Below are positions 18,823 through 27,193 of a stretch of 64,000 nucleotides of DNA, one piece after another. The first letter of the stretch is position 1. Each line of letters starts with the position of its first letter. The DNA comes from Paenibacillus flagellatus (GTDB lineage: Bacteria; Bacillota; Bacilli; Paenibacillales; NBRC-103111). The stretch lies in contig NZ_QJVJ01000005.1 in the NCBI RefSeq assembly GCF_003217775.1, positions 62,001 through 126,000 on the forward strand, in the 5' to 3' direction. The notes under the pieces were generated by a model that saw only the letters and a list, made by a program, of their open reading frames with translations, ran no database searches and was not told the origin of the DNA. Both the position numbers and the translations under genes were made by a program.

Positions 18823-21057
18823 TTACCTGCGATATTCCCCGGGAGTCATGCCGACGGCCTTCTTGAACGTGCGGATGAACGAAATCGCATGGGTGTACCC
18901 GACCTGCCGGCCGATTTCCTGAACCGGCAGCGACGTGTCCCGCAGCATCGTTTTGGCGTTCTCGATCCGGACCTTCATCAAGTAATCGACGAACCGCTCC
19001 CCGAATTCTTCGCGAAACAGCCGGCTCAAGTAACTGCCCGTAAACCCGAACACTTCGCTCAGATGGTCAAGCGACAGGTCGGGATTCGCATAACGCTCCT
19101 CGATATACTGCCGCACCTCTCGCGATATGGCATGGCCGGATTTCGTCTCTCGCAGCGCATCCATCTGATTGGCGCCGTCGTCAAGCGCCTTCCGAAACCG
19201 GGCTTCGATTTCCTCAAGCGTGTCCGAGCCCTCCAGCGCTTCCGTCAGCCGGGGCAGCACGGTTCGGCTCCAAATGTCTTGATAGGACTCCGGCAGCCGG
19301 CCGATTTCCCGAGAAAACGAATAGACGAAGTAATTGGCCAGGTGGACGATATCGTCGCGGGGGATCACGCTGCTTCTCATCCGGCGGAACATTTCATCGA
19401 AGCTGTCCCGCCACTGGCGCTGCCCGATTCGAAATTCGTGGGCCATCCGATGAATATGGTGCAGATGCTCGAAGCCCGATCCGCCGCTGCCTCCTCTTCC
19501 GAGCTCCCCGTATCGAATGAGCCGGTTGCCGCCGAGCGCCGGTCGATAGTTCAGCGCTTCCTGCGCATCCGCATACGATAAAGGCAAGTCGGCGATTCGG
19601 CTTACCGTCGTCCCGATGCCGAACGTCACGGTGAACGTCACGTTCGCTTCCAGCCAATCTTTGACTTGCTCGCAATGCCGCACAATTACTTCTTCCGTTT
19701 GCATGCTCGCTTGCCATCCGTACAGAATGCCGATCCGGGAATTGGAGAGCCACTCCGCCCATACGGATCCGTTCATGGATTGGGCGATTTCGTGAAGAAC
19801 GCTGTTCAGCACATGCTTCAGCAAATATTGGTCCCGCTCGTCATACCGGCTGCAAAATTCCGCATACTTGTCCATCTCCGCGATCGCGATTCCCCATCGG
19901 TCGCTGCCGCCGGACAACGGCCGAAGGGCCGCCTCGTCCGCCCATTCTTCGGGAACGAACGCGCGGTGGCCGTCCAGCAGCTCTTGAAACAAATGCTTTC
20001 TTCGAATCAGCAGGTCCTCCTCGAACCGCTTCTCGTATTTGTTCGCTTGCTCCATCAGCTTGTCGAGCGACATCTCGATGAAGGCGAATTCGTCGCCGCT
20101 CGATTTGCCGAGCAATTGGCTGCTTTTCTGGACGGAATAGGTGTGGATTCGCGCAAGAACCGATTGAATCGGCCGGTAGTGTCGGCCGGTTACGTAAAAG
20201 ATGATGACGGCTCCCGCCAGTACGACCGCCAGCCCGAGGAACGGCCAGACGATGGAGAAGGCGGAGAACAGCTCTCCCGCCGTCGCGTTTTTCAACCCGC
20301 TTCGAATGGTCCAGCCGGTATAGGGCGATTCGAGCTGGCTCAATTCGATTCCGGAGGACGGCTGCGACACGTTGCCTTGTCCGTCCGGCCGTGCGGAGCC
20401 GGTCACGTAACCGCCGCCCGGTGCGAACACGTTCACGTAGCTGATCCCGATCCCCGACATGTCGTCGATCAGCTTTTTGAGCGAGTCGACGCGAACGTTG
20501 ACGACGACGAAGCCCGCCGACCCGGATAAGATCGGCGCCTTGTGGACCAGACTGACGACCGGACGCGCCTGCTCCCGCTCCGGCAGCTCGCTGAACGGCC
20601 GCCGTTCCGTCCATCGCCCGGGAATGCCGTCGCGAACGACGGACTCGATAAACTCGCGGTCGCCGAACTGCTCGAGCGGGACCATCGTATTCGGGCTCAA
20701 AATCATGCGGTCCGACAGCCGGTAGGCGTACATCGAATCGACGTACGGCGTATTGACGACGATCGTTCTCAGCTTTTCGGACAATTCGTATGCGGCCAAA
20801 TAGGCGTTATCCTCGCGAAAGAAAAACCGGCGAAACGTTTCGGTTTGAATATCTTTGATCAGCGTCTGGTCGATGCTACGCAGCGAATGCTCGATCGCCT
20901 GCGCCACGTGGCGTGCGAACACATCGTTCGCCTGCCGCGCTTGTTTTCGGGAAAGATCGCCTACGGCGAGAAAAAAGATGATCGCCAACAGAGAGACGAT
21001 CATGAAAAAGATCGGCAAATAGGACAGGAGCAGCTTTCGATACCATCGTCTGGACAA
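18823..21057 (-). CDS. membrane-bound AraC-family regulator (YesN type) of the lyase locus
   Basis: About 744 residues. Membrane helix at about 8-32 (LLLSYLPIFFMIVSLLAIIFF), cache-like extracellular sensor, second helix near 262-285 (FLGLAVVLAGAVIIFYVTG), HAMP-like linker and a C-terminal AraC domain (LSEVFGFTGSYLSRLFREE; IGRQVGYTHAISFIRTFKK). An ATG twelve codons upstream has no ribosome site; the TTG at 21057 has AGGGGA six bases before it, so I prefer TTG. Same strand as, and just upstream of, the importer-esterase-PL8 genes, its probable targets. Confidence 0.87.
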   Translation of the reverse strand: MSRRWYRKLLLSYLPIFFMIVSLLAIIFFLAVGDLSRKQARQANDVFARHVAQAIEHSLRSIDQTLIKDIQTETFRRFFFREDNAYLAAYELSEKLRTIVVNTPYVDSMYAYRLSDRMILSPNTMVPLEQFGDREFIESVVRDGIPGRWTERRPFSELPEREQARPVVSLVHKAPILSGSAGFVVVNVRVDSLKKLIDDMSGIGISYVNVFAPGGGYVTGSARPDGQGNVSQPSSGIELSQLESPYTGWTIRSGLKNATAGELFSAFSIVWPFLGLAVVLAGAVIIFYVTGRHYRPIQSVLARIHTYSVQKSSQLLGKSSGDEFAFIEMSLDKLMEQANKYEKRFEEDLLIRRKHLFQELLDGHRAFVPEEWADEAALRPLSGGSDRWGIAIAEMDKYAEFCSRYDERDQYLLKHVLNSVLHEIAQSMNGSVWAEWLSNSRIGILYGWQASMQTEEVIVRHCEQVKDWLEANVTFTVTFGIGTTVSRIADLPLSYADAQEALNYRPALGGNRLIRYGELGRGGSGGSGFEHLHHIHRMAHEFRIGQRQWRDSFDEMFRRMRSSVIPRDDIVHLANYFVYSFSREIGRLPESYQDIWSRTVLPRLTEALEGSDTLEEIEARFRKALDDGANQMDALRETKSGHAISREVRQYIEERYANPDLSLDHLSEVFGFTGSYLSRLFREEFGERFVDYLMKVRIENAKTMLRDTSLPVQEIGRQVGYTHAISFIRTFKKAVGMTPGEYRR

Positions 21058-21178
21058 GCGTCTTCCCCTCCGAAAAAAAGATAGCGCTTTCATTTTACTT
21101 TGCGCTTTATTTCCATCTTAACCCTTACCTTTGCCGTTTCAATATACATCGTCGTCAACCGATATACATAATCGACTT

Positions 21179-21271
21179 CCGCTCACAGGCTCGCGCATTT
21201 TCCGAGGGATTGGAGCCCCTCCTCCATTCCGGCATGCCGCCGTCCGCCTTGCTATGAACGCCTGTGAGCGG
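21179..21271. repeat. 93-base element closed by a perfect 12-base inverted repeat
   Basis: CCGCTCACAGGC at 21179-21190 and GCCTGTGAGCGG at 21260-21271 are exact reverse complements enclosing 69 bases that can form smaller hairpins (for example GAGGG with CCCTC, GGCAT with ATGCC). The right arm touches the stop of a broken acetyltransferase gene. It could be a structured RNA, a small non-autonomous element or a long terminator. Confidence 0.5.
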
Positions 21272-21520
21272 CTACGGCAGTTCCTTTGCGTAATAAATAA
21301 GCCCCCGCCCTTTCCAGTGAGTTCGCTTCGTTTCTTTGTACCCGTTTCGTTCAAACAACGTTTGGGCCGGCGTTTGACTGCTCGTCGTGTCCAAAATCAG
21401 TGTGGTGTATCCTTTCGCCTTCGCCGCTTCCTCCAAAGCGGACAGCATCTGCCGCCCAAGCCCTCTCCGCTTTTTCCTATACGATCGGATGATCATGACG
21501 TCAACTCCCTGAGCGTCGTT
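21272..21520 (-). pseudogene. GNAT acetyltransferase, C-terminal half only
   Basis: The readable part begins near VMIIRSYRKKRRGLGRQ, the acetyl-CoA-binding motif A of GNAT proteins (R/Q-x-x-G-x-G/R), and continues LEEAAKAKGYTTLILDT and LFERNGYKETKR to a normal C-terminus. The first 60-70 residues expected in the family are missing, and upstream sequence belongs to another small reading frame. Probably inactive. Confidence 0.65.
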
Positions 21521-21536
21521 CGGCCGGCCGGCCGGG

Positions 21537-21652
21537 CTAGTCCACCAATTCCGCAAGCCAGCCCTTCAGTTCGTCGGAAGTGTCGGCGATAAAATCGCGG
21601 ACGCGTTCTTCCGTGAAATAGATCGGCTCGATGCCGGGTTCGTTTGCGGCAT
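21537..21652 (-). pseudogene. short gene with a one-base frameshift, unknown
   Basis: A perfect AAGGAGG lies 8 bases before ATG. Six codons (MPQTNP) read well, then the natural frame is offset: GIEPIYFTEERVRDFIAD, then TSDELKGWLAELVD and stop. One extra G in the CCCGG run at about 21635 would join the two into a 38-residue product. Either a real frameshift or a base-calling slip. Family unknown. Confidence 0.4.
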
Positions 21653-21739
21653 ATCGAAAACCTCCTTATTTGCATCTAGCATCGTTTCAGCTGAAGGCTT
21701 CGATTTGCAACCTGCAGGCCGGTCCATTTGCGGCATCGG

Positions 21740-21940
21740 TCAGCTAAAACTTTTTCGATAATCGTCGGTCAGCATCCCGGAATAGCCCCAGTTCTCCTCC
21801 TCGATCTCCTGAATGACGATATGGGTATGCTCCGGTTTTTTCCCCAGTACGGTGACCAACGTTTCCGTAAACTGCTGCACAATGAGAGCTTTTTGCTCGC
21901 GGGTGGCGCCTTTCGTAATTTGAAGATGGATGTACGGCAT
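21740..21940 (-). CDS. 4-oxalocrotonate tautomerase-family protein
   Basis: 66 residues, the family's usual length, with the catalytic amino-terminal Pro after Met (MPYIHLQITKG). It continues through the helix RE.KALIVQQFTETLV and the strand HTHIVIQEI. Such small hexameric enzymes tautomerise keto-enol acids. GGAGG precedes ATG. Single gene on the minus strand. Confidence 0.85.
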   Translation of the reverse strand: MPYIHLQITKGATREQKALIVQQFTETLVTVLGKKPEHTHIVIQEIEEENWGYSGMLTDDYRKSFS

Positions 21941-22011
21941 GTTGGATCCCTCCGTTTTTAACTGTGATCTTCAATAAGCGATATCTTTCCGTTTTTCATC
22001 CTGAATACCGA

Positions 22012-22145
22012 CTATCCTTGCAGCTGCAAGCGTTCTCCGGCTTTTAGCCCGTTGGGCAAATCCTCCGCAACGTTCTCGCCAATCGCTTTCATATCCGTAA
22101 TCGTTCGTCGATGATCGTCCTCGCTTCTTCCATATTCATATCCAT
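22012..22145 (-). pseudogene. small gene with a frameshift, unknown
   Basis: GGAGGGAGC precedes ATG, giving MDMNMEEARTIIDERL and then a stop. In the next frame the sequence goes on as ITDMKAIGENVAED, then LPNGLKAGERLQLQG and stop. A one-base indel at about 22100 breaks what would be a protein of about 44 residues. No family recognised. Confidence 0.4.
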
Positions 22146-22184
22146 GCTCCCTCCACAATGACGCCATAGGTTTGAAAAGCAGTC

Positions 22185-22712
22185 TCAATCAAATGCGTAT
22201 ATTTTATATTCTCCGTTGCCCGAAGCATATCTCAATAGGTTCCCGTCGGCAGGCATCCCTTCGAAATAAGCGCCAATACAGCCGGTCGTGCATCGATGGC
22301 CGGACAATAGGATGCGGACATCTTTGCCGCCGTATCGGCCTTCCAGCTCGCGCATATAGTCGAACACTCGGTTGACGAAGCTTTGGATCGGTTCAACGCC
22401 CTTGTACAGTTGAGGATCGGGGACGCCGCCGGACATGTTCACCTCGCTTCTTCGTAAGCCGTCCGCTTCGCCCAAGTCGAAAACGTCCAAACGCGGATCC
22501 GTCATCGCCTTCTTGCTCGTTGCGATTTCCGCCGTCTGAACGGCTCTCTGCTGCGGGGAAGAGAACACGTAGTCGAAGGCGACGGATGCGAGCCGCTCCT
22601 TTAGTCGTTCCGCTTGCCGGATTCCATTGTCGTTTAACGGCAGGCCTCGTCTTCCTTGGAGTCGACCTTGTTCATTCCAATCCGTTTGCCCATGTCTGAT
22701 GACGTAAATCAA
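22185..22712 (-). CDS. histidine phosphatase family protein
   Basis: 175 residues. The RHG motif VIRHGQTDWNEQGRLQGR sits at the very N-terminus, typical of phosphoglycerate-mutase-like phosphatases. Later comes FSSPQQRAVQTAEI (Arg ligand), then SGHRCTTGC with the second catalytic His. Starts with TTG behind AGGAGG. The ribosome site overlaps the end of the membrane-protein gene upstream, so translation is probably coupled. Substrate unknown. Confidence 0.85.
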   Translation of the reverse strand: MIYVIRHGQTDWNEQGRLQGRRGLPLNDNGIRQAERLKERLASVAFDYVFSSPQQRAVQTAEIATSKKAMTDPRLDVFDLGEADGLRRSEVNMSGGVPDPQLYKGVEPIQSFVNRVFDYMRELEGRYGGKDVRILLSGHRCTTGCIGAYFEGMPADGNLLRYASGNGEYKIYAFD

Positions 22713-22737
22713 ACCGGCGTCCTCCTCTTCTCTTTCG

Positions 22738-23124
22738 TTACCCGAAGGCTACGATCAGGCTTGTCGCCAGCAACAGCAAGGAAACGGGCGCCCAAACCGT
22801 TCGTTCCCGTTTGCTCCTCGTCATCACGTTCAGTACCGTCGCCAGCGCCGAAAGAGGGACGACGAACCAAGCCGCCGCCGCGCTTGCGAACGACTGCCAA
22901 GCCGGAAACAGCAGGCCGGCTTTGCTGAGTACAACGATGGCCGCGATTGCCAAGATCGCCGCTTGAACGAGCGCAGCTACGCGCATAGCAGGCGGGAGCG
23001 TTTCGGTAAACGCACCGCCCATCGCGTAACTCCCCCATGGCGCCCCTGCCGCCAATGCCAGCTGAAAGAGGATGACCACTCCGATCGCTACCGCGAACAC
23101 AAAGGCCGCTATCGATATGTACAC
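22738..23124 (-). CDS. four-helix membrane protein, unknown
   Basis: 128 residues, mostly hydrophobic, with four likely membrane segments: IAAFVFAVAIGVVILFQLAL, VAALVQAAILAIAAIVVL, AAAWFVVPLSALATVL and APVSLLLLATSLIVAFG. It begins with GTG behind a weak GGAAAG site, so the start is less sure. It ends 26 bases before the phosphatase gene. No function can be given. Confidence 0.6.
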   Translation of the reverse strand: MYISIAAFVFAVAIGVVILFQLALAAGAPWGSYAMGGAFTETLPPAMRVAALVQAAILAIAAIVVLSKAGLLFPAWQSFASAAAAWFVVPLSALATVLNVMTRSKRERTVWAPVSLLLLATSLIVAFG

Positions 23125-23206
23125 GTTCGCACCGACTTTCCAAACGAGTTTTACTCCCGAATAAGCCTCGCTTCGGCATGGCTCATAACGCCTTAGTCAA
23201 CCGCCG

Positions 23207-23620
23207 CTAAGCATTAAATTCAACGAGAAACGGTTCATCCCTGTTCAAGCACGAGCGGATTTGGTCTTTGAAAATCGGCCAAGTGATCCGATCCAGGGCC
23301 TCCTCCACGGAAAAATAGCCGATTTCTTGGCTTTCCGCCGACGTCTGAAACTCGCCTCCGACGGGCCGCGCCAAAAACAACGTACTGCAGACCGAGTCTT
23401 TCACGTTCTGATACATTCCGCAAAATCTCACAATCTCGATATCGATTCCGGTTTCTTCCTTCGTCTCTCGGACCGCGGCGGAGGCTAACGACTCCCCTTC
23501 CTCCACATGCCCGCCCGGCATTTCCCATCCTCTTTTCGGCCCGTTCAGCAGCAAAATCCGGTTTTCCCGATCCAACACGATCGCGGCCGCGGTTACGATA
23601 TGCTTCGGCGGCAAGCTCAT
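23207..23620 (-). CDS. Nudix hydrolase
   Basis: 137 residues. The Nudix box is complete: [23 protein letters not shown] (split here: GGHVEEGES, then [10 protein letters not shown]), at about 36-58, with the REXXEE metal residues. It hydrolyses a nucleoside-diphosphate-linked compound; substrate unknown. Its ATG overlaps the stop of the FosB-like gene (ATGA), so the two are translationally coupled. Confidence 0.88.
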   Translation of the reverse strand: MSLPPKHIVTAAAIVLDRENRILLLNGPKRGWEMPGGHVEEGESLASAAVRETKEETGIDIEIVRFCGMYQNVKDSVCSTLFLARPVGGEFQTSAESQEIGYFSVEEALDRITWPIFKDQIRSCLNRDEPFLVEFNA

Positions 23621-24075
23621 GGGTGTTTGTCCTTTCGTTCACCGACTTCGTTCGGCGTTTCATAAAACATCATATGCTCCTTCTCGGCCTTATAATAGGC
23701 CAAGCGGTCCTCCAAACAGCCGGTATGAAATTCGAACAGATGACCGTCCGGATCCGTAAAATAAATCGATTTCTTATCCTTCTCGTCTCTCTCTCGGCCA
23801 GGCAGGATCGTTGCGTTCGTTTCACACAGCCGTTCCAGCATGAGCTCCAAGTCCGTTTCCTCGATCGTAAAGGCGATATGCGTATAAGACCGGATGGCTG
23901 GCGTTCTGGCGATATCTTCCTGATTTAATGCGATCCATAGACCGTTCAAGTCGAAATACGCCAGTTTTCTACCCTTTACCAGCAGCTTGGCTTCGAAAAC
24001 TCGTTTATAAAAATCGATCGAGGCCTCCAAATCCGATACGGAGAAACAAAGGTGGTTGATCGCTTTTACTTTCAT
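23617..24075 (-). CDS. fosB: FosB-like metallothiol transferase (fosfomycin resistance)
   Basis: 152 residues of the vicinal-oxygen-chelate fold. It carries the FosB pattern: [19 protein letters not shown] (metal His), [28 protein letters not shown] (second His), [19 protein letters not shown], and HLFEFHTG with the Glu ligand, then [13 protein letters not shown]. FosB enzymes use bacillithiol or cysteine with Mn/Mg to open the epoxide of fosfomycin. Close in pattern to Bacillus FosB proteins. Overlaps the Nudix gene by 4 bases. Resistance itself would need testing. Confidence 0.88.
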   Translation of the reverse strand: MKVKAINHLCFSVSDLEASIDFYKRVFEAKLLVKGRKLAYFDLNGLWIALNQEDIARTPAIRSYTHIAFTIEETDLELMLERLCETNATILPGRERDEKDKKSIYFTDPDGHLFEFHTGCLEDRLAYYKAEKEHMMFYETPNEVGERKDKHP

Positions 24076-24097
24076 GGTTACGATCGCTCCCGGTTTC

Positions 24098-24523
24098 CTA
24101 CTGCTTTTTCCCTTGGTCGAAATAAGCGATGCCCGGTTCTTCGATCAGCGCTCGTAACCCTCCCTTGTAATAAGGCATCAACTCGTCCGCCTTGTCCAAA
24201 TCGATCCAAGCGACTTCGGAAATTTCACCCGGTCTTGTAATCTCTTCTTTACCGCCTGCTATTTCCGCCTTGAACGTAACAAACAGGGCATGCTCTTGCT
24301 TATTCTCGAATCGGCACTCGTTGATCGCCACGATTCGTGAAACCCGGACCTCGAGCCCCGTTTCTTCCTTGGTTTCCCGTATGGCCGCTTGTTCCAGCGT
24401 CTCGCCCTTCTCGACCGCGCCGCCCGGAAGGGACCAGGTGGAGTTCCCTTTATTGTTCACCATCAACACTTTCGATCCGGAACGATCTGCAATAAGGGAG
24501 TATGCAACGTCTACTCTTCTCAT
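24098..24523 (-). CDS. Nudix hydrolase (MutT-like)
   Basis: 141 residues. Nudix box [23 protein letters not shown] (GGAVEKGET, then [10 protein letters not shown]) at about 34-56. N-terminus [16 protein letters not shown]. Third Nudix/VOC-type gene in this run, 22 bases upstream of the FosB-like gene on the same strand. Substrate unknown. Confidence 0.87.
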   Translation of the reverse strand: MRRVDVAYSLIADRSGSKVLMVNNKGNSTWSLPGGAVEKGETLEQAAIRETKEETGLEVRVSRIVAINECRFENKQEHALFVTFKAEIAGGKEEITRPGEISEVAWIDLDKADELMPYYKGGLRALIEEPGIAYFDQGKKQ

Positions 24524-24575
24524 AAGGGTAGTCCTTTCTGCGTCATGTCCTATATTACGGTCCGTACAACGCCCG

Positions 24576-25304
24576 TCATGCTCTCCGGCGTCTTTCCTCC
24601 AACTCCAGAATCGCTCTCTTCAAATGGTTCTCGTCAAAATCCGGCCACAACGTATCGATAAACATCAGCTCCGCTTTGGCCGATTGCCATAATAAGAAGT
24701 TACTCAACCTCCGTTCGCCGCTCGTCCTGATGACTAGATCCGGTTCCGACCATTCTTTCGTATATAAATAAGACGGAAACGATTGTTCCGTAATGTCTTC
24801 CATGCTGGCAGTATCCCGGATGCATGCCTTGATCGCTTGAACGAGCTCCGCTCGGCCGCCGTAGTTCATCGCGAAATGGACAACCATGCCCGTATTTCCG
24901 CTCGTCCTGTCGATGGCGTTCTGTATCACCTGCCGGATGGATTCGGGAAAGCCGGATAAATCCCCTATACACTTTATTCGTATGTCGCTCCGCATCAGTT
25001 CTTCCATAATACCGTCTTGAAAAAATAATCGAGGCAAGTGCACGAGATATTGAACCTCTTCCCGGGGCCGTTTCCAATTTTCCGTCGAGAACGCATATAA
25101 CGTGAGACACTTGACGCCAAGCGCGTTGCACGTTCGTATCGTTTCTTTCATCGCCAACATGCCTGCATAATGTCCGGCCGTTCGCGGCAATCCCCGTTTC
25201 ACGGCCCATCTTCCATTGCCATCCATCATGATGGCGATATGGTCGGGTACCGCGCCGGTCTTTTTATCGCCGGGTTCGCCCGATCCGGATGAATTCGTCA
25301 ACAT
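24576..25304 (-). CDS. isoprenyl transferase (cis-prenyl diphosphate synthase, UppS type)
   Basis: 242 residues. Seen: IAIMMDGNGRWAVKRG (catalytic Asp and the diphosphate loop), GHYAGMLAMKE, LTLYAFSTENWKRP, NYGGRAELVQA, and PDLVIRTSGERRLSNFLLW with the C-terminal substrate residues. It adds isopentenyl units in cis to allylic diphosphates. AAGGAGG fixes the start at MLTNSSGSG. It is not in the usual frr-uppS-cdsA setting but at the head of an accessory run (Nudix, FosB, Nudix), so it is likely a second copy with a special role. Confidence 0.88.
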   Translation of the reverse strand: MLTNSSGSGEPGDKKTGAVPDHIAIMMDGNGRWAVKRGLPRTAGHYAGMLAMKETIRTCNALGVKCLTLYAFSTENWKRPREEVQYLVHLPRLFFQDGIMEELMRSDIRIKCIGDLSGFPESIRQVIQNAIDRTSGNTGMVVHFAMNYGGRAELVQAIKACIRDTASMEDITEQSFPSYLYTKEWSEPDLVIRTSGERRLSNFLLWQSAKAELMFIDTLWPDFDENHLKRAILELEERRRRA

Positions 25305-25482
25305 CCCGATACACCTCCTTGTTCCCACAAATGCGTTCGAGTTCTTACACTTCTGCGGCTCAGCCACCACAAGTCTATTCGAATCATCAACGATTCGATC
25401 TGCGATAGACAATGCGAATGTGTCAACACGAATCGTTTAATCGCATTTTTGAGTGAAGTAGGTCGTTTTCTCTCCGAATGGT

Positions 25483-25977
25483 TTATTCCGATAAAGGACT
25501 CCTCTCTTCATTGTTTTTAGGGACTTCATTTAAATATCCTACTTTGATTGTTCCGTCATGAGAAAATTCAATGACAAAATCATCCTCCTTAAACACCCAC
25601 ACATCGGGTGAAACTGCTAAAACATCATCCAGATTTTTAATTACATTGAACAATGCAGCTCTTATTACCGGGTCATTTCCATGGCTCCATAAAACATAAC
25701 ATTCTGGATAATCATCAAAATACGACCGTATTCTATCAATTGTTACAACCTCATGGTTTACCTTTTCCCAATTAATTTTTCCAAAGTCCAATAGAGGATA
25801 TTGCGCTTGAAATCGATCATAAATAACACTCGATTGTTCATGACTAAAAATGATAACTCCATTGGCTAAAGCATCGACACATTCTCGGAATAAAACACTG
25901 TACTCCACTTTCTGCGATTGCCGTTGTTTATATAACCGTTTCTCTAATCGAAATCTTTTACCGTCATCGCGACCCAT
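25483..25977 (-). CDS. hypothetical protein, AT-rich gene
   Basis: 164 residues from MGRDDGKRF (GAGGT 5 bases upstream). Soluble, mixed alpha/beta, with aromatic-rich stretches such as YPECYVLWSHGNDP and SPDVWVFKEDDFVIEF. Base use is clearly more AT-rich than in neighbouring genes, which suggests separate origin. Size and flavour recall small immunity-type proteins, but I find no motif to support that. Confidence 0.55.
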   Translation of the reverse strand: MGRDDGKRFRLEKRLYKQRQSQKVEYSVLFRECVDALANGVIIFSHEQSSVIYDRFQAQYPLLDFGKINWEKVNHEVVTIDRIRSYFDDYPECYVLWSHGNDPVIRAALFNVIKNLDDVLAVSPDVWVFKEDDFVIEFSHDGTIKVGYLNEVPKNNEERSPLSE

Positions 25978-26063
25978 AACTACCTCATTTGACGAATCAT
26001 TTGTTTTTGACTTGAGGACCCGTCCAATACATAGATTATAGGCCACCGCCCCATATCTTGGAA

Positions 26064-26106
26064 ACAAAAAAAAGACGGACTGCCCCGCCCATGGCGGGGG
26101 CCGCCA
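26064..26106 (-). terminator. terminator of the glycan operon
   Basis: CCCCGCC (26083-26089) and GGCGGGG (26093-26099) around CAT, followed on the minus strand by GCAGTCCGTC and eight T. It lies just after the last gene of the operon that begins at 29365. Confidence 0.82.
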
Positions 26107-26152
26107 ATCTTCGATGCGATACTCCCATCCGATCATATTCCCAACTTCAGGG

Positions 26153-27193
26153 TCACTGCCCCTTCATCCTCGCCCACAGCACTTCCGTCAACAAAAAGGA
26201 CAACGTCGACTCCGCTCCTTTGTTCCGGTTTGCACCGCGTTCGCCGATCCCGTCGCAGCAGGCTCCTTCCTCCGCGTCGACCATCGGGACGGCCGCGTCG
26301 TTATCTCCGTAGTACCACCCCCGGCAGCGCCGCGCCATATCCGCATACTTGGGGTCGCCCGTCACTCCGTACGCTTTCGAGACGGCGAGCGCAAGCTTCA
26401 TCACGTCGATCGGCTGCTGGTCCCACAAAGCTCTCCGCCCCGGCGTACACCACCCCCGATTCCCGATGGGGCGAACGTGCATCTTCTCGTTCACCGACAG
26501 GCGGATCAGGAAATCCAAGCTTTCTTTGGCGACCGCCAACCATTCCTCCCGCTTCGTCGCTTCGTAGGCGCACAGCAGTCCCCAAGGCATAACCCCGTTG
26601 CTGTAGGACAGCACCGGCTCGTACCAGAGCCAGTCCGCCTTCGCGTGCCGGCGGTACAGATCCGTCAATCGACCGGCCAACGTCTCCAAGACGGGCGTCA
26701 GTCGCCACGGATCGCCATGACGGATCGAGAGGGCCACCGCGGCAAGCGCGTAAGCCCAACCGCGGGGGTACCGCATGCCGTCGATCCGGGGCAGCGCCTT
26801 CTCGAACAAGTCGATCGCCGCCATCGTCCGGTCCCGGTCCCGAAGCTTGACCATGGCGAGCGCGCTTGCCCACAGGCAGCGCCCCAAGCAATCGTCCGAG
26901 GGCGTCTCGTCCTCCGGCGTCCGGTCGTAGGCGATATTGTTATGGAAATGTCCGTCGTCCCGCTGCACCCATTGCAGAAACGATAAGTACGTATCGATCA
27001 ACTCGCAGAGCATGTCCGCCTCGGCGCCTTCCGCGTAATCGAGCCACTCGAGGCAAGCCCAAAGCGCGCGGGCTTGATCGTCGGTGCTATAGCCTTCCTT
27101 TCGCCGGGGGATGAAGCCGAGGGCGTGCTCCAGCAGGCCGGTATCGTCCGTCAGCCGACGCACATGCTTGAAGCTAACGGGTAAGGGACTCAA
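26153..27193 (-). CDS. six-hairpin glycosidase-like protein of a glycan operon
   Basis: 346 residues, no signal peptide. Repeated helical pairs rich in Trp and Arg (YSTDDQARALWACLEWLD; DDCLGRCLWASALAMVKL; RYPRGWAYALAAVALSIR; SNGVMPWGLLCAYEATKR) give the look of an (alpha/alpha)6 toroid. The start overlaps the end of the GT4 gene by 20 bases, so the two act together. Proteins of this type next to GT4 and sugar nucleotidyltransferases may trim or scaffold the product, but catalysis is unproven. Confidence 0.65.
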   Translation of the reverse strand: MSPLPVSFKHVRRLTDDTGLLEHALGFIPRRKEGYSTDDQARALWACLEWLDYAEGAEADMLCELIDTYLSFLQWVQRDDGHFHNNIAYDRTPEDETPSDDCLGRCLWASALAMVKLRDRDRTMAAIDLFEKALPRIDGMRYPRGWAYALAAVALSIRHGDPWRLTPVLETLAGRLTDLYRRHAKADWLWYEPVLSYSNGVMPWGLLCAYEATKREEWLAVAKESLDFLIRLSVNEKMHVRPIGNRGWCTPGRRALWDQQPIDVMKLALAVSKAYGVTGDPKYADMARRCRGWYYGDNDAAVPMVDAEEGACCDGIGERGANRNKGAESTLSFLLTEVLWARMKGQ

